NCBI GenBank assembly: GCA_001599935.1
Contig: BCIJ01000025.1
Span: forward strand, 9,090-73,089
Source of the DNA: Holtermannia corniformis
Taxonomy: Eukaryota > Basidiomycota > Tremellomycetes > Holtermanniales
Length of the DNA stretch: 64,000 nt
Reading direction: 5' to 3'
Below the pieces are notes generated by a model. That model saw only the letters and a list, made by a program, of their open reading frames with translations. It was not told the origin of the DNA and made no database searches. A program made the translations under genes and the position numbers. Below are positions 53,758 to 64,000 of this stretch, in pieces. The first letter of the stretch is position 1; the number at the start of each line of letters is the position of its first letter.

Positions 53758-56646
53758 ATGACGCGCGATCGCTCCTCGACCGACCTCAAAGACGCCGAGC
53801 TGTATGCCGACGACAGCCTGGCCGCGTCTTCAGACGCAGACGAGCTCTCGCTGCATACAGTCAAGGAGTCGCAGGCGTCTGGTACTCAAGCTGGGTCCGA
53901 CGTCGACTCGGAAGCGGGCAGTGATACGTTTGACGACGTCGAGGTCGAGGAGCCGGCCGTGATGGCGAGTGCGACAAGGAGCTCGGAGCCTGTGGATAAG
54001 CCGGCGGCGGTAGAGTCACCCATCATCAAAGAGCCAGAGCCAGAGCCGGGCCCTGGAGCGCGGTCAGAGACGACTGACACTGCGTCATCCCCATCAACGC
54101 CCGAGCGTACACCTAGCCCCTCTCCACAGACTTCTCGTTCGCCCTCGCCCTCGCCTCGTGGCCTCTCCCCAGCAGCAGCAACAACCGGCGTATCCTCCAT
54201 CCGTGCTAGGATCCAAGCGCTCAACGCAAACGCCTCGCCTTCCAAACCAGGCAACACCCAGACGCTCTCACCAAACGTCACGCCCAATCGTCCCCGGTCC
54301 CCCTCGGTAGCATCCTTTCGCTCGGCAACGTCGCCGTCGCCGGGTAAACGCACTCTCAAGCTCGATACCTCTTCACCGCCCCCGGCAGAGCCCTCGCCGG
54401 CCGCCAGCGATGCCAATCGGCTCTCGCTGACCGACATTCCGCTCAACAATGTATCGCCGTCGCCGTCACCGGTCGTTGACACGGATCAACCAGCATATAC
54501 GCTCAGCCCGCCGCGTCCGATGCGGATTGAAGACATGCTGACTTCACCCATTGCGACTCCGCCAGTCGAAACGGGGCCGAGTGCGGCCGCAGGCCCAAGC
54601 GCTGGCACAGCCGGCGGCGTTCGCAGCTTTTTCCCCAGTCTTGGCTTTGGCCTACCCGGTACCAGCGCTTCTGCACCCGCTCCAAGCGCACCGACGGAAA
54701 AGTCTCGCTCACCATCACCAACGCCCTCGAGCTCCCAACCCAACACCTGGCGCTCCTCGATCGCCACGCTCCTCACGACGCGCAACACTCCGCCCAAACC
54801 GCAACCTCCACCTCTGAAGCGGACCGCATCCTCCTCAACCGCCTTTATCATCAACAAAGTCGAGTCCTCAACCTCTCAGTCTGACCGCCGACGCTCGCGC
54901 GAAATGGGTGGCGAGAACAGGCTCAAAGAGGGCTTTCAGCGTCTCAAAGGTGAGATGGAGGGTACCGCGCGCGAGATGCGCAGAGAGCGGCTTGCGGGCG
55001 AATCGCCAGAGGATGCAGAACCGGGATCCGCAGCGGCGATCGTAAAGGGCAAGGAGAAGGAGGGCGTCGTCGAGGGTGGCGTCGATTGGGGGTTCTGGGG
55101 CGCCGTCGTGCAGGATTATGAAGAGATGGCGCGGACGAGGCCGAAAGACCTTTCGCGCGCTATTCAGCAGGGCATCCCGGCTGTCATCAGGTCGGTGCAG
55201 ACGACGATACGTTGGGAGATGCTGACCCGTGCAGAGGGCATATCTGGCAACTCATGTCGTCCTCGAAATCAGCCTCGCTCGAAGCGACATACAAAGATTT
55301 GTTGAAGCAAACATCACCGCATGAGAAATCGATCCAGAAGGATCTGAATCGCACGTTTCCGAACCACGAGTTCTTCCAGCAGGGCGGAGGGGTTGGTCAA
55401 GAGGGACTGTTCATGGTCGTCAAGGCATACAGCTTGTAAGTCGCTCTCACTACCGCAAGGGTAGAGCTCATGAATAGGTATGATCGTGATGTGGGCTATA
55501 CCCAGGGCCTAGCGTTCATTGTTGCCGCCTTGTTGCTAAACGTGGGTTGCGCGGGAGAGGCCAAGCCCAGACTAACGCGAGCAGATGCCGGATGAAGAGG
55601 CGTTTTGCGTCCTCGTGCGCTTGATGGAGTCTGTAGGTCTGAATCAATCGTGACGACGCCCCCCGCTAACGACCCAGTACGATCTCCGATCCCACTTTCT
55701 CGCAGACATGCCAGGCCTTCAACTGCGCTTGTTTCAATTCGACCGCCTGGTTGAGGAGATCCTCCCACTCTTGCATGTGCATTTCACCCGCTCGGGCGTC
55801 AAGAGTAGCATGTTTGCTAGTCAATGGTTCATGACCATGTTTTCGTATCGGTACGTTGCCTCTTCGTCCCATCGCCCAATCCAACACTCGCAGATTCCCA
55901 CTCTCCCTCGTGTACCGCGTTCTTGACATTGTGTTTGCCGAAGGGATCGAGGCCATCTTCCGCTTTTCCCTCGCTCTCCTCAAAAAGTCTGAAGACGAGC
56001 TATGCACGCTCGAATTCGAAGGCATCCTGAAATACCTCCAATCAAACCTATTCGAAATGTACAAGGCCAATCCAGCAGATCGTGACGCCGAAGACCCGGA
56101 TCATCTCGGCGAGGGCGAGTGGAAGGCGAACGAGTTTGTGCGCGACGCGTACGATGTGCGGATGTGAGTGCTTTCACGACAGGGTCGAGCTGATGGACCA
56201 GAACGCCGTTCATGCTGGATTCCTATGCTGCTGAATGGCACGAGCAGTGTCGGGCGCAGAATCGCCACGCCGAAGAGGTCGACAACTTGCGCAACGTGAA
56301 CCGTAATCTCAGCTTCCAAGTGTACGTCGCGCTCTGGTCACAATACAGCTCTGACTTTGCGCAGAAAAAGCCTCGAGGGCTCGCTCGCGACCATGTTGGT
56401 TGACTGATTACATTGGGCATGGCTTACCCTCGCAGGAACCAAGAACACGTCGAGCTCGTTCGCCAGCTCGTCATGTCCAAGATTGAAAAGGAGGAAATTG
56501 AAAACGAGCTCGTCCGCTACAAGATGCTCTACGCCGAGCTCGCCCACGCCCAGCAAGATGCCCTATCGTCACATAGCCGCCTCTCGGCCGGATCTATAGT
56601 CTTACCCAACCCACCCAACCCCACATCCGCCGGCTCAACCCAGTAA
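53758..56646 (+). CDS. TBC-domain Rab GTPase-activating protein (Gyp5-like)
   Basis: ATG at 53758. The first ~400 residues, in one exon, are disordered, acidic then Ser/Pro-rich. The TBC domain starts at WGFWGAVVQDYEEMAR and continues over several short introns: QQGIPAVIRGHIWQLMSSSK, IQKDLNRTFPNHEFF with the catalytic Arg finger, YDRDVGYTQGLAFIVA with the Gln finger, MPDEEAFCVLVRLME, FASQWFMTMFSYRFPLSLVY and VLDIVFAEGIEAIFRFSLAL. A C-terminal coiled coil follows (HVELVRQLVMSKIEKEEIEN), as in Gyp5/Gyl1 and EVI5. Gyp5 speeds GTP hydrolysis on the exocytic Rabs Sec4 and Ypt1 at sites of growth; that target is inferred. Both finger residues are present, so it should be active. Confidence 0.9.
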
Positions 56647-56808
56647 TCTCATCCCGTCTTTCTGTCCATTATTGCATTTCCGACCCATGCATCGTCATCG
56701 CACGCCGATATTGACGGACGTGGATTGACATTTCAACTGATGAAGTCGATCGTGTTGATGCTATACTCAGGTCTCAGCTCGAAGTACTGGCCGTCACGGA
56801 CAACAACC

Positions 56809-59700
56809 ATGGGCTCGTACGGGTTTGCAGAAGTGACGCTCAGGTCGCCGGCGCGCAGGGGTCGCCTCAACGAGGGAGGACAGGGTCGGTATGGGTACAC
56901 TTCGCCAGCTCTAGCCTGCACCGCCCGCTTCTCCCCGATCATCCACAACACCACCCCGCTCCCTTCACCGCCCATCACTCCCAGCAGCTCGTTCGACAAG
57001 CTCAGCTCGTTCTTGGAACACCCGCCTCGACCTTGCAACAAGCGGGGATGGTACTTCCCCGCACGCAGAGCAACCGCCGTCAAGTATGCTCTGCTCACCA
57101 CCTTGCTGCTCATACTTGCCGCATGCTGGTCTCAATCGTCGTGGCGGAACGATATGCGCTTGGACGTATGGGGCGAAAGGGGCTCTCATCCGTCAAGCAA
57201 TCCGAGCAAAACCTCCACACGGCGATATCCTTCGCCATTGGGTCCACCACCGCCACCCTTTGTGCCTCAACCGTCCGAGCTGCTTCCTCGTCTCCTGTCT
57301 GGCCCCGTCAAATACGAGCCGTTGCCGGTCGACCGCGCAGTGTTGTATCTACTGCCAATGGCTTCGATCCCGTTATCCCTCGAGGATTACCTCAACGACG
57401 TGGACGCCGCTCTCGCTACCAACCTGACCGACCTCACTGGAACGCTCGTTCTTGCAACTCCTGCGCCTTTTGAGCGTCCACTGCAGCAGATGTTATCCGG
57501 GTGGTCGGGACGCACCAACGTCGTAGTCGTTGGCTTTCCCGAGGAGATGGAGGCGGAACGCGGGGCACTGCACGCGGTACACCGTGCCGCGACCAGTGGG
57601 TCGCACGAATGGGTGGTCATGTTGCCACTAGCAGACGAGCTCTTTACGCAGCAGCTCGGCTCGCAAGTGCGGCAACTTGCAGTGGCGACAGCGCCCATCG
57701 TCCATGGGCTCACCGCGAAACCTATCGGCCATCTCGGCGCGCGCTTGACACCGTCCAACTTCAGTGCGGTATCGTCTCAGGACGACAGACCTGTACCAGT
57801 GGCGTTCCTGCTGCCGCCATTTGCCATTAGTCTCACACAGCTCGCGCGTGTAGAGGACGGCCTTGGGATGAACGTAGCTCCCTACTCGCCTGCGACAGGC
57901 GTATGGGCTGCGCTCGGCCAGGCTATAACCCGCGATGGTGGCGTTGGCGGTTTCGTCGTTCCGGCCGATGATGCTCGCATGCCGGAAAGCGCGGCAAACC
58001 AAATACAAGCGCAGCTTGGGTTGTCAGCTTCCACCGCAGACGATGACGAGCCCGTAACTTCACTTTTCCCTTTCGCTACTCTGCAGCAGCTCTATCGAAG
58101 CCTACGCCGACCCGCCATACATACGCAGAGGAAACGGACGAATCCAGACGTTGGCGTCATTGTTGTGGTCATGCCGACCGTAGCGCATCTTGCAAACTTC
58201 CAGACAGCCTTGTGTGCATTTGTCCGTAGCGGGCACACTGTCCACTTGGCTGTTTCCGAACCAAAAGCTCAAGAGGAATACATCAACGGAGCGTGTCATC
58301 TACACTTTCACCGCCTTATGGCAGACTTTGAACCGGACTGGCTGTCGTCGCTGTCATCCGTCGACGCGCTCTTCCATCTCGTCGGGCAAGCCGGTATCGA
58401 GCATTTTCATACATCGATCCGACCTGCCGTGACCATCGCACTCGTCGAAGAAGAGCTCGAACTCGCCGAATGGATCGGGTCATTGGGCCGACAGGCACTC
58501 CTGAGTACGTCCGTTTCTCGTCTTGAACCTGCTGACCTGTCAGACTGGTACACGCCGAGGATCGAGCTGTCGGTCATCACGCATAACCGCCCGCACTCGC
58601 TCAGCCGCCTACTCGACTCTCTGGTGTCTGCCAACTACTTTGGCGACTCTGTGCAGCTTTCCGTCTCCCTCGAACAGACCACCGATCGGTCGACCCAGGC
58701 ACTGATCAGATCCTTGCGCTGGCCATTCGGACCCATCTCGGTCCGACATCGAGTCGTGTTTGGCGGTCTGCTGTCGGCTATTGTCGAGAGCTGGTATCCG
58801 TCCGATGACGACTCGTATGGTGTGCTGCTCGAGGACGACGTCGAGGTCTCGCCAATGTACTATGCGTGGCTCAAACTCGCCATCCTGCAATACCGCTATG
58901 GTCCGGATAGGAACCAAAGCAAAGGGATGATAGGCATCAGCCTGTATCAGCAAAAGCACATTGGCCTACAGTCGGGCAAGCGCCGCGCTGTTGGCGCAAG
59001 AAGCGCGATCGAGGCAGCCCTGCTCGACCCGGACACTCCCTACATGTCGCAGGTACCCTGCTCGTGGGGAGCAGTCTACTTCCCCGAGGTCTGGCGCGAG
59101 TTTCACACGTTCCTTACCTTGCGCCTGTCGGGTGCGACCGGCCACAAGATCTCCGATGTGCTGGTGCCAGACGTGCGATCCAACAACTGGTCCAAATCGT
59201 GGAAGCGCTACTTTGTCGAGCTCATGTATCTTCGCGGCTACACCATGCTGTACCCGAGTTATCCCGAGTTCCTCTCGCTATCCACCAATCACGTCGAGGT
59301 CGGTACGCATGTCAAACCAATGACCAACGACACGGCGGTGCAGAAGATGAAGTCTGCTTTTGCCGTGCCGCTCATGCGCCGTCCGGCCGACGTTGTGCAC
59401 ATGACCGGTCGAGCTCTGCCGGCGTACGCCGACCTGCCAGTGGTCGACATTCGCGGTGTTGTATCAAACGAAGCGACGATTCGGCACACTGGAGCGGTCA
59501 AACACGCTGAGATGTCGGCGTGCCGGGTACTGCGCCTCGATCGGCCATCAGACTTCAACGCGCGCAAGTTGTTGTGCCTCAAGCCCGACACGGTCAAGAA
59601 GTCGACCAGGGTGGGGACGCTTCCCGAGGAGGCGCAAGGTGACGTCCCGTCGGGGTCTGACTTGCTACGGCAGGAGTCGCATGATTGGACAATGGCGTAA
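56809..59700 (+). CDS. GT2-like membrane glycosyltransferase
   Basis: The start is the ATG at 56809 in a strong context (ACCATGG); the frame is open upstream only from a TTG. An intronless gene of 963 residues, unusual beside intron-rich neighbours. A basic cytosolic stretch precedes one anchor helix (YALLTTLLLILAACW), giving type II topology. The lumenal part has two regions: an N-terminal fold of unclear type, then a glycosyltransferase-A-like domain with ELSVITHNRPHSLSRLLDSL, GVLLEDDVEVSPMYYAWLKL (the acidic metal-binding motif), QVPCSWGAVYFPEVWREF and a closing VGTHVKPMTND. Related proteins occur across fungi without a defined sugar donor. Confidence 0.82.
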   Translation: MGSYGFAEVTLRSPARRGRLNEGGQGRYGYTSPALACTARFSPIIHNTTPLPSPPITPSSSFDKLSSFLEHPPRPCNKRGWYFPARRATAVKYALLTTLLLILAACWSQSSWRNDMRLDVWGERGSHPSSNPSKTSTRRYPSPLGPPPPPFVPQPSELLPRLLSGPVKYEPLPVDRAVLYLLPMASIPLSLEDYLNDVDAALATNLTDLTGTLVLATPAPFERPLQQMLSGWSGRTNVVVVGFPEEMEAERGALHAVHRAATSGSHEWVVMLPLADELFTQQLGSQVRQLAVATAPIVHGLTAKPIGHLGARLTPSNFSAVSSQDDRPVPVAFLLPPFAISLTQLARVEDGLGMNVAPYSPATGVWAALGQAITRDGGVGGFVVPADDARMPESAANQIQAQLGLSASTADDDEPVTSLFPFATLQQLYRSLRRPAIHTQRKRTNPDVGVIVVVMPTVAHLANFQTALCAFVRSGHTVHLAVSEPKAQEEYINGACHLHFHRLMADFEPDWLSSLSSVDALFHLVGQAGIEHFHTSIRPAVTIALVEEELELAEWIGSLGRQALLSTSVSRLEPADLSDWYTPRIELSVITHNRPHSLSRLLDSLVSANYFGDSVQLSVSLEQTTDRSTQALIRSLRWPFGPISVRHRVVFGGLLSAIVESWYPSDDDSYGVLLEDDVEVSPMYYAWLKLAILQYRYGPDRNQSKGMIGISLYQQKHIGLQSGKRRAVGARSAIEAALLDPDTPYMSQVPCSWGAVYFPEVWREFHTFLTLRLSGATGHKISDVLVPDVRSNNWSKSWKRYFVELMYLRGYTMLYPSYPEFLSLSTNHVEVGTHVKPMTNDTAVQKMKSAFAVPLMRRPADVVHMTGRALPAYADLPVVDIRGVVSNEATIRHTGAVKHAEMSACRVLRLDRPSDFNARKLLCLKPDTVKKSTRVGTLPEEAQGDVPSGSDLLRQESHDWTMA

Positions 59701-59983
59701 TGTATCATACAAATGTATTAAGCTGCAATCGGCGTCAAGCTGTAGGCCCAGTCGGAGCGGTAAACGTTGCCTTGTGGCTCTGGGCCACCGCACTACGTTG
59801 TCAGTGTTTGCCTGCCCATACTGAACATACCGCTGGGCAAACCCACGAGTCGTCCGCTGTTTCTGGGTGGTCCGAGGCGTTCAGGCACCAGTGTTGCCCA
59901 GCGCCAGACATGTGCCACGGATGCGGCTGCTGGCAGCGGCACAGCGCTTCACAGCTCCATGGCCTTGACGATATGCACTGCCA

Positions 59984-60758
59984 TTAGTGCTTGCTTGCAC
60001 ACGGGGCACTCACAAAGCTGCAAACCCCGGTACCGTTTGGATCGGCGGCTGCGTCCGCTCGGTGTGGCACGCCGGGTGGGTGATGCGGACACAGGCAACC
60101 CATCAGAGCTGACTCGAGTACCAGTGTACAGTTGGCTTTGTACTTCAGCGCGGGTACCAGCATCCACCCGGCCGGCCAGTTGCTCCCGATCAGCAACAGA
60201 TCGTCTCGAGGCGTCGAACCTTGAAGCCCCGGGGTCCACGCGCTTCAGTACTCTGAGATGGGCAATGCTGCCACGTAATCCTGATCATCCCCTGTTCCGA
60301 GGGATACTCGGTACAGCAAATGTCCTTTGACGTAGGCTGTGAATCACGGCCAGTCTGTCCTATAGATGCGCCCGACGGGCGGAGGATCCCTGCACTGGAG
60401 GCGTAAGCAAGCAGGCAAAGTAGCCGCGCACTCACTGTTTCGCAAATCCAAGAATCGTCTGGTGTTTTAGGGCGCGTCGACGCTATCGGGGTACAATGGG
60501 GCCCGGCATGCGCAGCATTCTGCCAATCGTGATACGCGGTGCATCGGAAGAGCGCCTTGCCTTTCCACGGACAGACGGTGCACTGGACATAAGTATTGTT
60601 TTGTGCGTGGGGACATGCAAAACTGCAACGCATGAAACCGTTTGGGTTCTGTGCCAAGTCGATGGGATGTGGCACTCTGGCGGGTGTCGATGACAGGGTA
60701 GGGTGCCGTTTGACGGTTTCATGGTGAGCTGGGCGAGCTGGTAGAAGTATTCACTCAT
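59984..60758 (-). CDS. Cys-rich hypothetical protein
   Basis: A coherent exon (around 60675-60430) reads QNPNGFMRCSFACPHAQNNT, YVQCTVCPWKGKALFRCTAY and HDWQNAAHAGPHC, dense in Cys and His as in a zinc-binding or disulfide-rich fold. A later exon (about 60190-59984) ends with a similar unit (DPNGTGVCSFVSAPCASKH), suggesting an internal repeat of the PNG...CSF motif. Start and splice sites are not fixed. No family recognised. Confidence 0.35.
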
Positions 60759-61445
60759 GATAGGACATGTTGCGGCGACGACGCTCTGACGCAGCTTTCA
60801 AGCTAGAGCCAAGATAAGCTCAGACCTCCCTCTGCTACTCCTCTTTGCGTCGAAGACCGACAACGATTGCGTAGGATGGGCATTGCGAGGAGCGCCAGGG
60901 AACGCGCCGCTGCCAAAGTAAGTGTCCACAAGGTACAAGCTGCATATGTCTAGCAGGTTGGCAAACCACTCATCCCTATCCGCCCTCGTACGCGTTGCGA
61001 CACTTGCACAGCTTAGCACACCTCGATACGCCTTCGACCCACCTCATAGCAGCTCCACGAAGAGCTCTGCGTCCCCAGCGACGTATAGTACGGGCAATAC
61101 CACTGTCCACCCGTGTCCTTATGCCAGGCGTGCGCGTGGTTCGAGCAGCTACAGAAGACGATCTCGTCTTGGTGTGGATCCTACCCGAATCAGCTGGATT
61201 TTCGCCTCTTCGACGCACCTGAAGGCCCAGAGGCAGCATCGGCCGATGTTCAGACATGCTTGGAAGGCAACGTGTCGGATGCATCTGTCGTCTTCTCGTC
61301 TGGCCGCTTGCGAAGCATGGATTTAGCCTTGCCTGGTAAGCTTCGCCGTGACCGGTCCGTCGGGTTCGGAGACGGGCAGACGCCGATCGTGTGCATACAA
61401 AGTGTCTTCGGAACGCATACAATCCGAGCCAAACTATAGAAGCCA
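60759..61445 (+). other. Possible small plus-strand gene, not resolved
   Basis: A candidate exon after ATG 60877 (MGIARSARERAAAK) is followed by normal splice signals and then MPGVRVVRAATEDDLVLVWI in one frame and DVQTCLEGNVSDASVVFSSG in the next, ending before 61440. I cannot choose a single model and recognise no family. Confidence 0.3.
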
Positions 61446-64000
61446 TCATGATCTCCGTCTAGGAGTAAACACATCGTCCGTCTCGTCGTCATCATTTCGA
61501 TCCACGCAGCGGCCATTGGGAGCGGCGGCACCACCTCGCGGTGGCTCGACCCAGGAGCCGAGCTTGAGTGGCGAGCTGCGTGCCGTGCTACCATTGCCGT
61601 TGACGAGCCCGCTGATGGGCGGGCGTTGCTGCAGTGGTGGCAGGTAATCGATCATGACGGGCGCGCTTGACGGGCTTGATCCCGTCGCGGTGGCTGCCAC
61701 CCACGAGTCGTCATCGTCGACCGTGACCGAAGGACGCTGGCCAGTGATCGGTATCCCTCGAGCCGGTGACGAGGCCTCGAGCGTGGTATCGGCCGAGACA
61801 AGATCGCCGTCGTCGTCATCCTCGTCCTTTTCCGCAACCACCGGCGAGTCCTCTTCGTCCTCGTCAAGATCAGGCTCGGAAAACGACTCCAAGCCTGGAT
61901 CGTCGTCATTGTCCCAACTCGGGGGTTCGGCCTGCACCGCAAAGATCTTCTGTGGCAACTGTTTGATCGGCAAGATCAGCGCTTGACCCTCGATCACGGG
62001 ACGAGATGACTGACGCGCGCAACCCTGTCGCAAAAGTCGATAAACTCTGTCCCATCGCGGCACAGGAAGCCAAGCAGCATGCTTGGATCGAGGCCAGATA
62101 GCGGCATCTTCTTGACGCGCTCACAGTGAAAGGACCGGAGCTGGGCCTCGGAGTAGGCCGAAGCGTACCACCGTGTTTGCGGGTCGAGCGGGTAGGGGTC
62201 GTCGACCAGTTGCGAAGTGTGGATTGACTCGTTGGGTGGTGGCGTCACAATGGTTGAGGGTGGCAAGGCCGAGGAATCGTTGCGAGGGGTGAACGGCTCG
62301 GCAATGCGGGGCGTGGCAGGCTCCGAGTCGGCACTATCCCGTTGCTTCTGCAGACCGCCACGGCTTGGTCTCGGCGGAACCTCGAGTGGTACAGCGGGGC
62401 GAGTCAAGTGTGGATCGAGGTAGAATAAATTATTCCCCTGCGATGCGACAAAGTAGTAAGATGAGGACGGGCGACCGCCGGCAATCCCAACCGATTGCGG
62501 GAATGTGAACAGAGTCTGTCGAGTCAGTATGGTACGCGCGAGGGACGCAGACATACCTTGATGCTCTCGTGGTAGAGTGGGTTCACGCCGTCGAGGCCCA
62601 AGCGGACGCCGACGAGGACGAGTACAGCTCTGCCGCCCCATTTCGAGCCAGCTGGGGAGGGTGGTCCGGGGACGTCGAGCTGCCAGTGGTCGGTTGGCAA
62701 AGCCGAGGCTTCGTACACGTCGGAGCGGTACACAATGCCGTCTGTTGCAACTGACACCGCAAGTCCAGCCGGTGCGAATGCATTGGCCAGTTGCCTACGT
62801 AGTTAGCTCTGTTCAGAGGCACGCCCAGTACCCACTTGAGAGCGCCAGCAGCCGTGCTTGGGCCAAACCACTCGCCGACCTCCTTGCCCAGCTCTTTGCC
62901 TACAAGCGCGAACCGATGCACGCTGAATGGGCAGACGGGCGACGGGTCATCCAGGAACCAACTGAGGATCTTGACGTATTTCGCATAGGCTTCAATCTCT
63001 CGCTGCTCGGCGTCCGAATGAGGGTGCAGTGCCGGGCGATGGAGCGGCAAGCGCCAGCCTCGACCGAGATGGAGGTGGATGAGCGCGTTGGCGAGCATGC
63101 TTTGGCCTGTGCGGAGCATGCAACCCCAGCCGGCGTCTGTCGTCAAACCTTTTTCCGTCACGTCGCGCGCGGACCGAACGCCGTGGGCGTCATAGTATGC
63201 CTGTGGTGACGGGATGAGCTGTGCGGGCGAGAGCGCGCTGATCGGCGCGTATTGGGAGCGGTACGAGCACCACACGGTCGATTGAAAGTCTGCCAAGACT
63301 GAAGGTGTCAGCTACGTACATGCGCTCCAGAGTGGCTCACATTCCTCTGGCCACCTAACGGCCTCCTTGTCTTTGCGCCCTCGTGCCGCCTTGGATGGGC
63401 TCTCGCCAGCTCCCGCTTTCGACGGGGAACCGCCAGAGTTTGCCGGCAAAGCAAGCGTCAAGCTCGAAGTTGAGAACAAGTTTTGAAACGTCTTGGCTGA
63501 CGGTACCGGCGGCGGACCAGTGATCGTCTCTGTCGACGCATCCATGGCCTCGTCTCTCGGCGGCGGTCGCCAGCCATCGTGCGGGACGCCCATGACCCAG
63601 ATTGTCTCTTCTGACCGATCTGGTTGCGCTTCAGTGTCCATCAGGTAGCGCATACCACCGACGGCTTTTTGTCGTGCGGCAGAGAGAAAGGTGGCGGCTG
63701 TGCTTTGTGATTTTCGTAACGGCGAAGGCGGATCGTTGGATGACGGTGGAGAGGTGGGGGTGTTGGGGAGGAGATGGGAGAACCACGAGGACATGCGGGA
63801 TGGGAGATCCTGCGCGGGTGCGGGCGGTTGGCGGCTGGGTTGGGGGAGTGCATGGCGGGTCGAGAGACCTGGCACCGAGGCGCTCAGGCTGGAAGGTTTG
63901 GCCGAGACACTATCAATAGAGTCGTACGTTGCGGACGAGAGTGGCCGATTGCGTGCACCGTTGATGGCTGTCGGCACGCTCAGCGAAGTAGACGAGGAAG
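61446..64000 (-). CDS. ATG4: Autophagy cysteine protease Atg4 (5' end beyond window)
   Basis: The frame is open to the right edge, so the N-terminus lies outside; the apparent start at 63977 is a GTG. After a disordered Ser/Pro-rich part comes the C54 peptidase domain: [28 protein letters not shown] with the catalytic Cys, [40 protein letters not shown] and LDPHLTRP with the catalytic Asp and His. Large Ser/Pro-rich inserts interrupt the fold after DPH, and [19 protein letters not shown] closes it. A long acidic tail (about 180 residues) follows. Atg4 trims the Atg8 C-terminus to expose Gly and later releases Atg8 from lipid. Inserts and the acidic tail are longer than in yeast Atg4. Confidence 0.92.

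Noticed and set aside
61446..62063. Separate acidic protein gene at the right end
   Set aside because: It continues the Atg4 reading through a normal intron and is the Atg4 C-terminal tail.

Overview
The window comes from the nuclear genome of a basidiomycete fungus. Almost every recognisable gene is broken by very short introns (about 40-60 nt) with GTNNGT donors and CTGAC/CTAAC-like branch sites. Several families present are typical of basidiomycetes: a DUF6534 membrane protein, a glyoxal oxidase, a BIM1-like copper-binding secreted protein and a chromodomain Ty3/gypsy element. I cannot name the species. Splice junctions were read by eye and keep the frame in every gene for which exons are given.

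Layout. 1-5565 is a minus-strand chromovirus (Ty3/gypsy) retrotransposon with a Tf1-style self-priming site. 5566-6383 holds what looks like the 3' end and LTR of a second, copia-like element. Next come a duplicated gene tail (6399-6535) and a Ser/Thr-rich single-pass membrane protein (7415-8612). 9539-10378 encodes a secreted precursor with eleven Kex2-type peptide repeats, the most notable gene here. It is followed by another single-pass membrane protein (11097-12116), a Cdc1/Ted1-type metallophosphoesterase (12259-14719), ATG5 (15095-16448) and a GDP-fucose O-fucosyltransferase-like protein with three consecutive micro-exons (16554-18429). Then come a small orphan gene, a glyoxal oxidase (19576-22306), a DUF6534 protein (22573-24202), a NAT/NCS2 nucleobase permease (25434-27905) and BRX1 (28118-29160). 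A Zn2Cys6 regulator (29613-31777), an MFS transporter (31867-34046) and an amidase (34334-36279) lie together; the last two are divergent and share a promoter with a 13-bp perfect inverted repeat. They are followed by a BIM1-like protein (36322-37190) and ribosomal protein uL3 (37878-39701).

39702-47424 is gene-poor, fast-evolving accessory DNA. It has a multi-exon orphan gene, a GIY-YIG-domain gene between two related zinc-finger genes, and a 12-bp-stem hairpin. From 47425 the content is housekeeping again: an aldo-keto reductase, an ABC ATPase, an Hsp90 co-chaperone p23, a small helical protein, a hexose-6-phosphate mutarotase, a TBC-domain Rab GAP, a GT2-like membrane glycosyltransferase, poorly resolved small genes, and the 5'-truncated ATG4 at the right edge.

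Functional links. ATG4 and ATG5 are both core autophagy genes acting on Atg8 lipidation. BRX1 and uL3 both serve the 60S subunit. The regulator/MFS/amidase trio looks like a small nitrogen-source utilisation cluster. The repeat-peptide precursor has no recognisable modifying enzyme beside it and is best read as a Kex2-processed secreted peptide (KEP) of unknown role.
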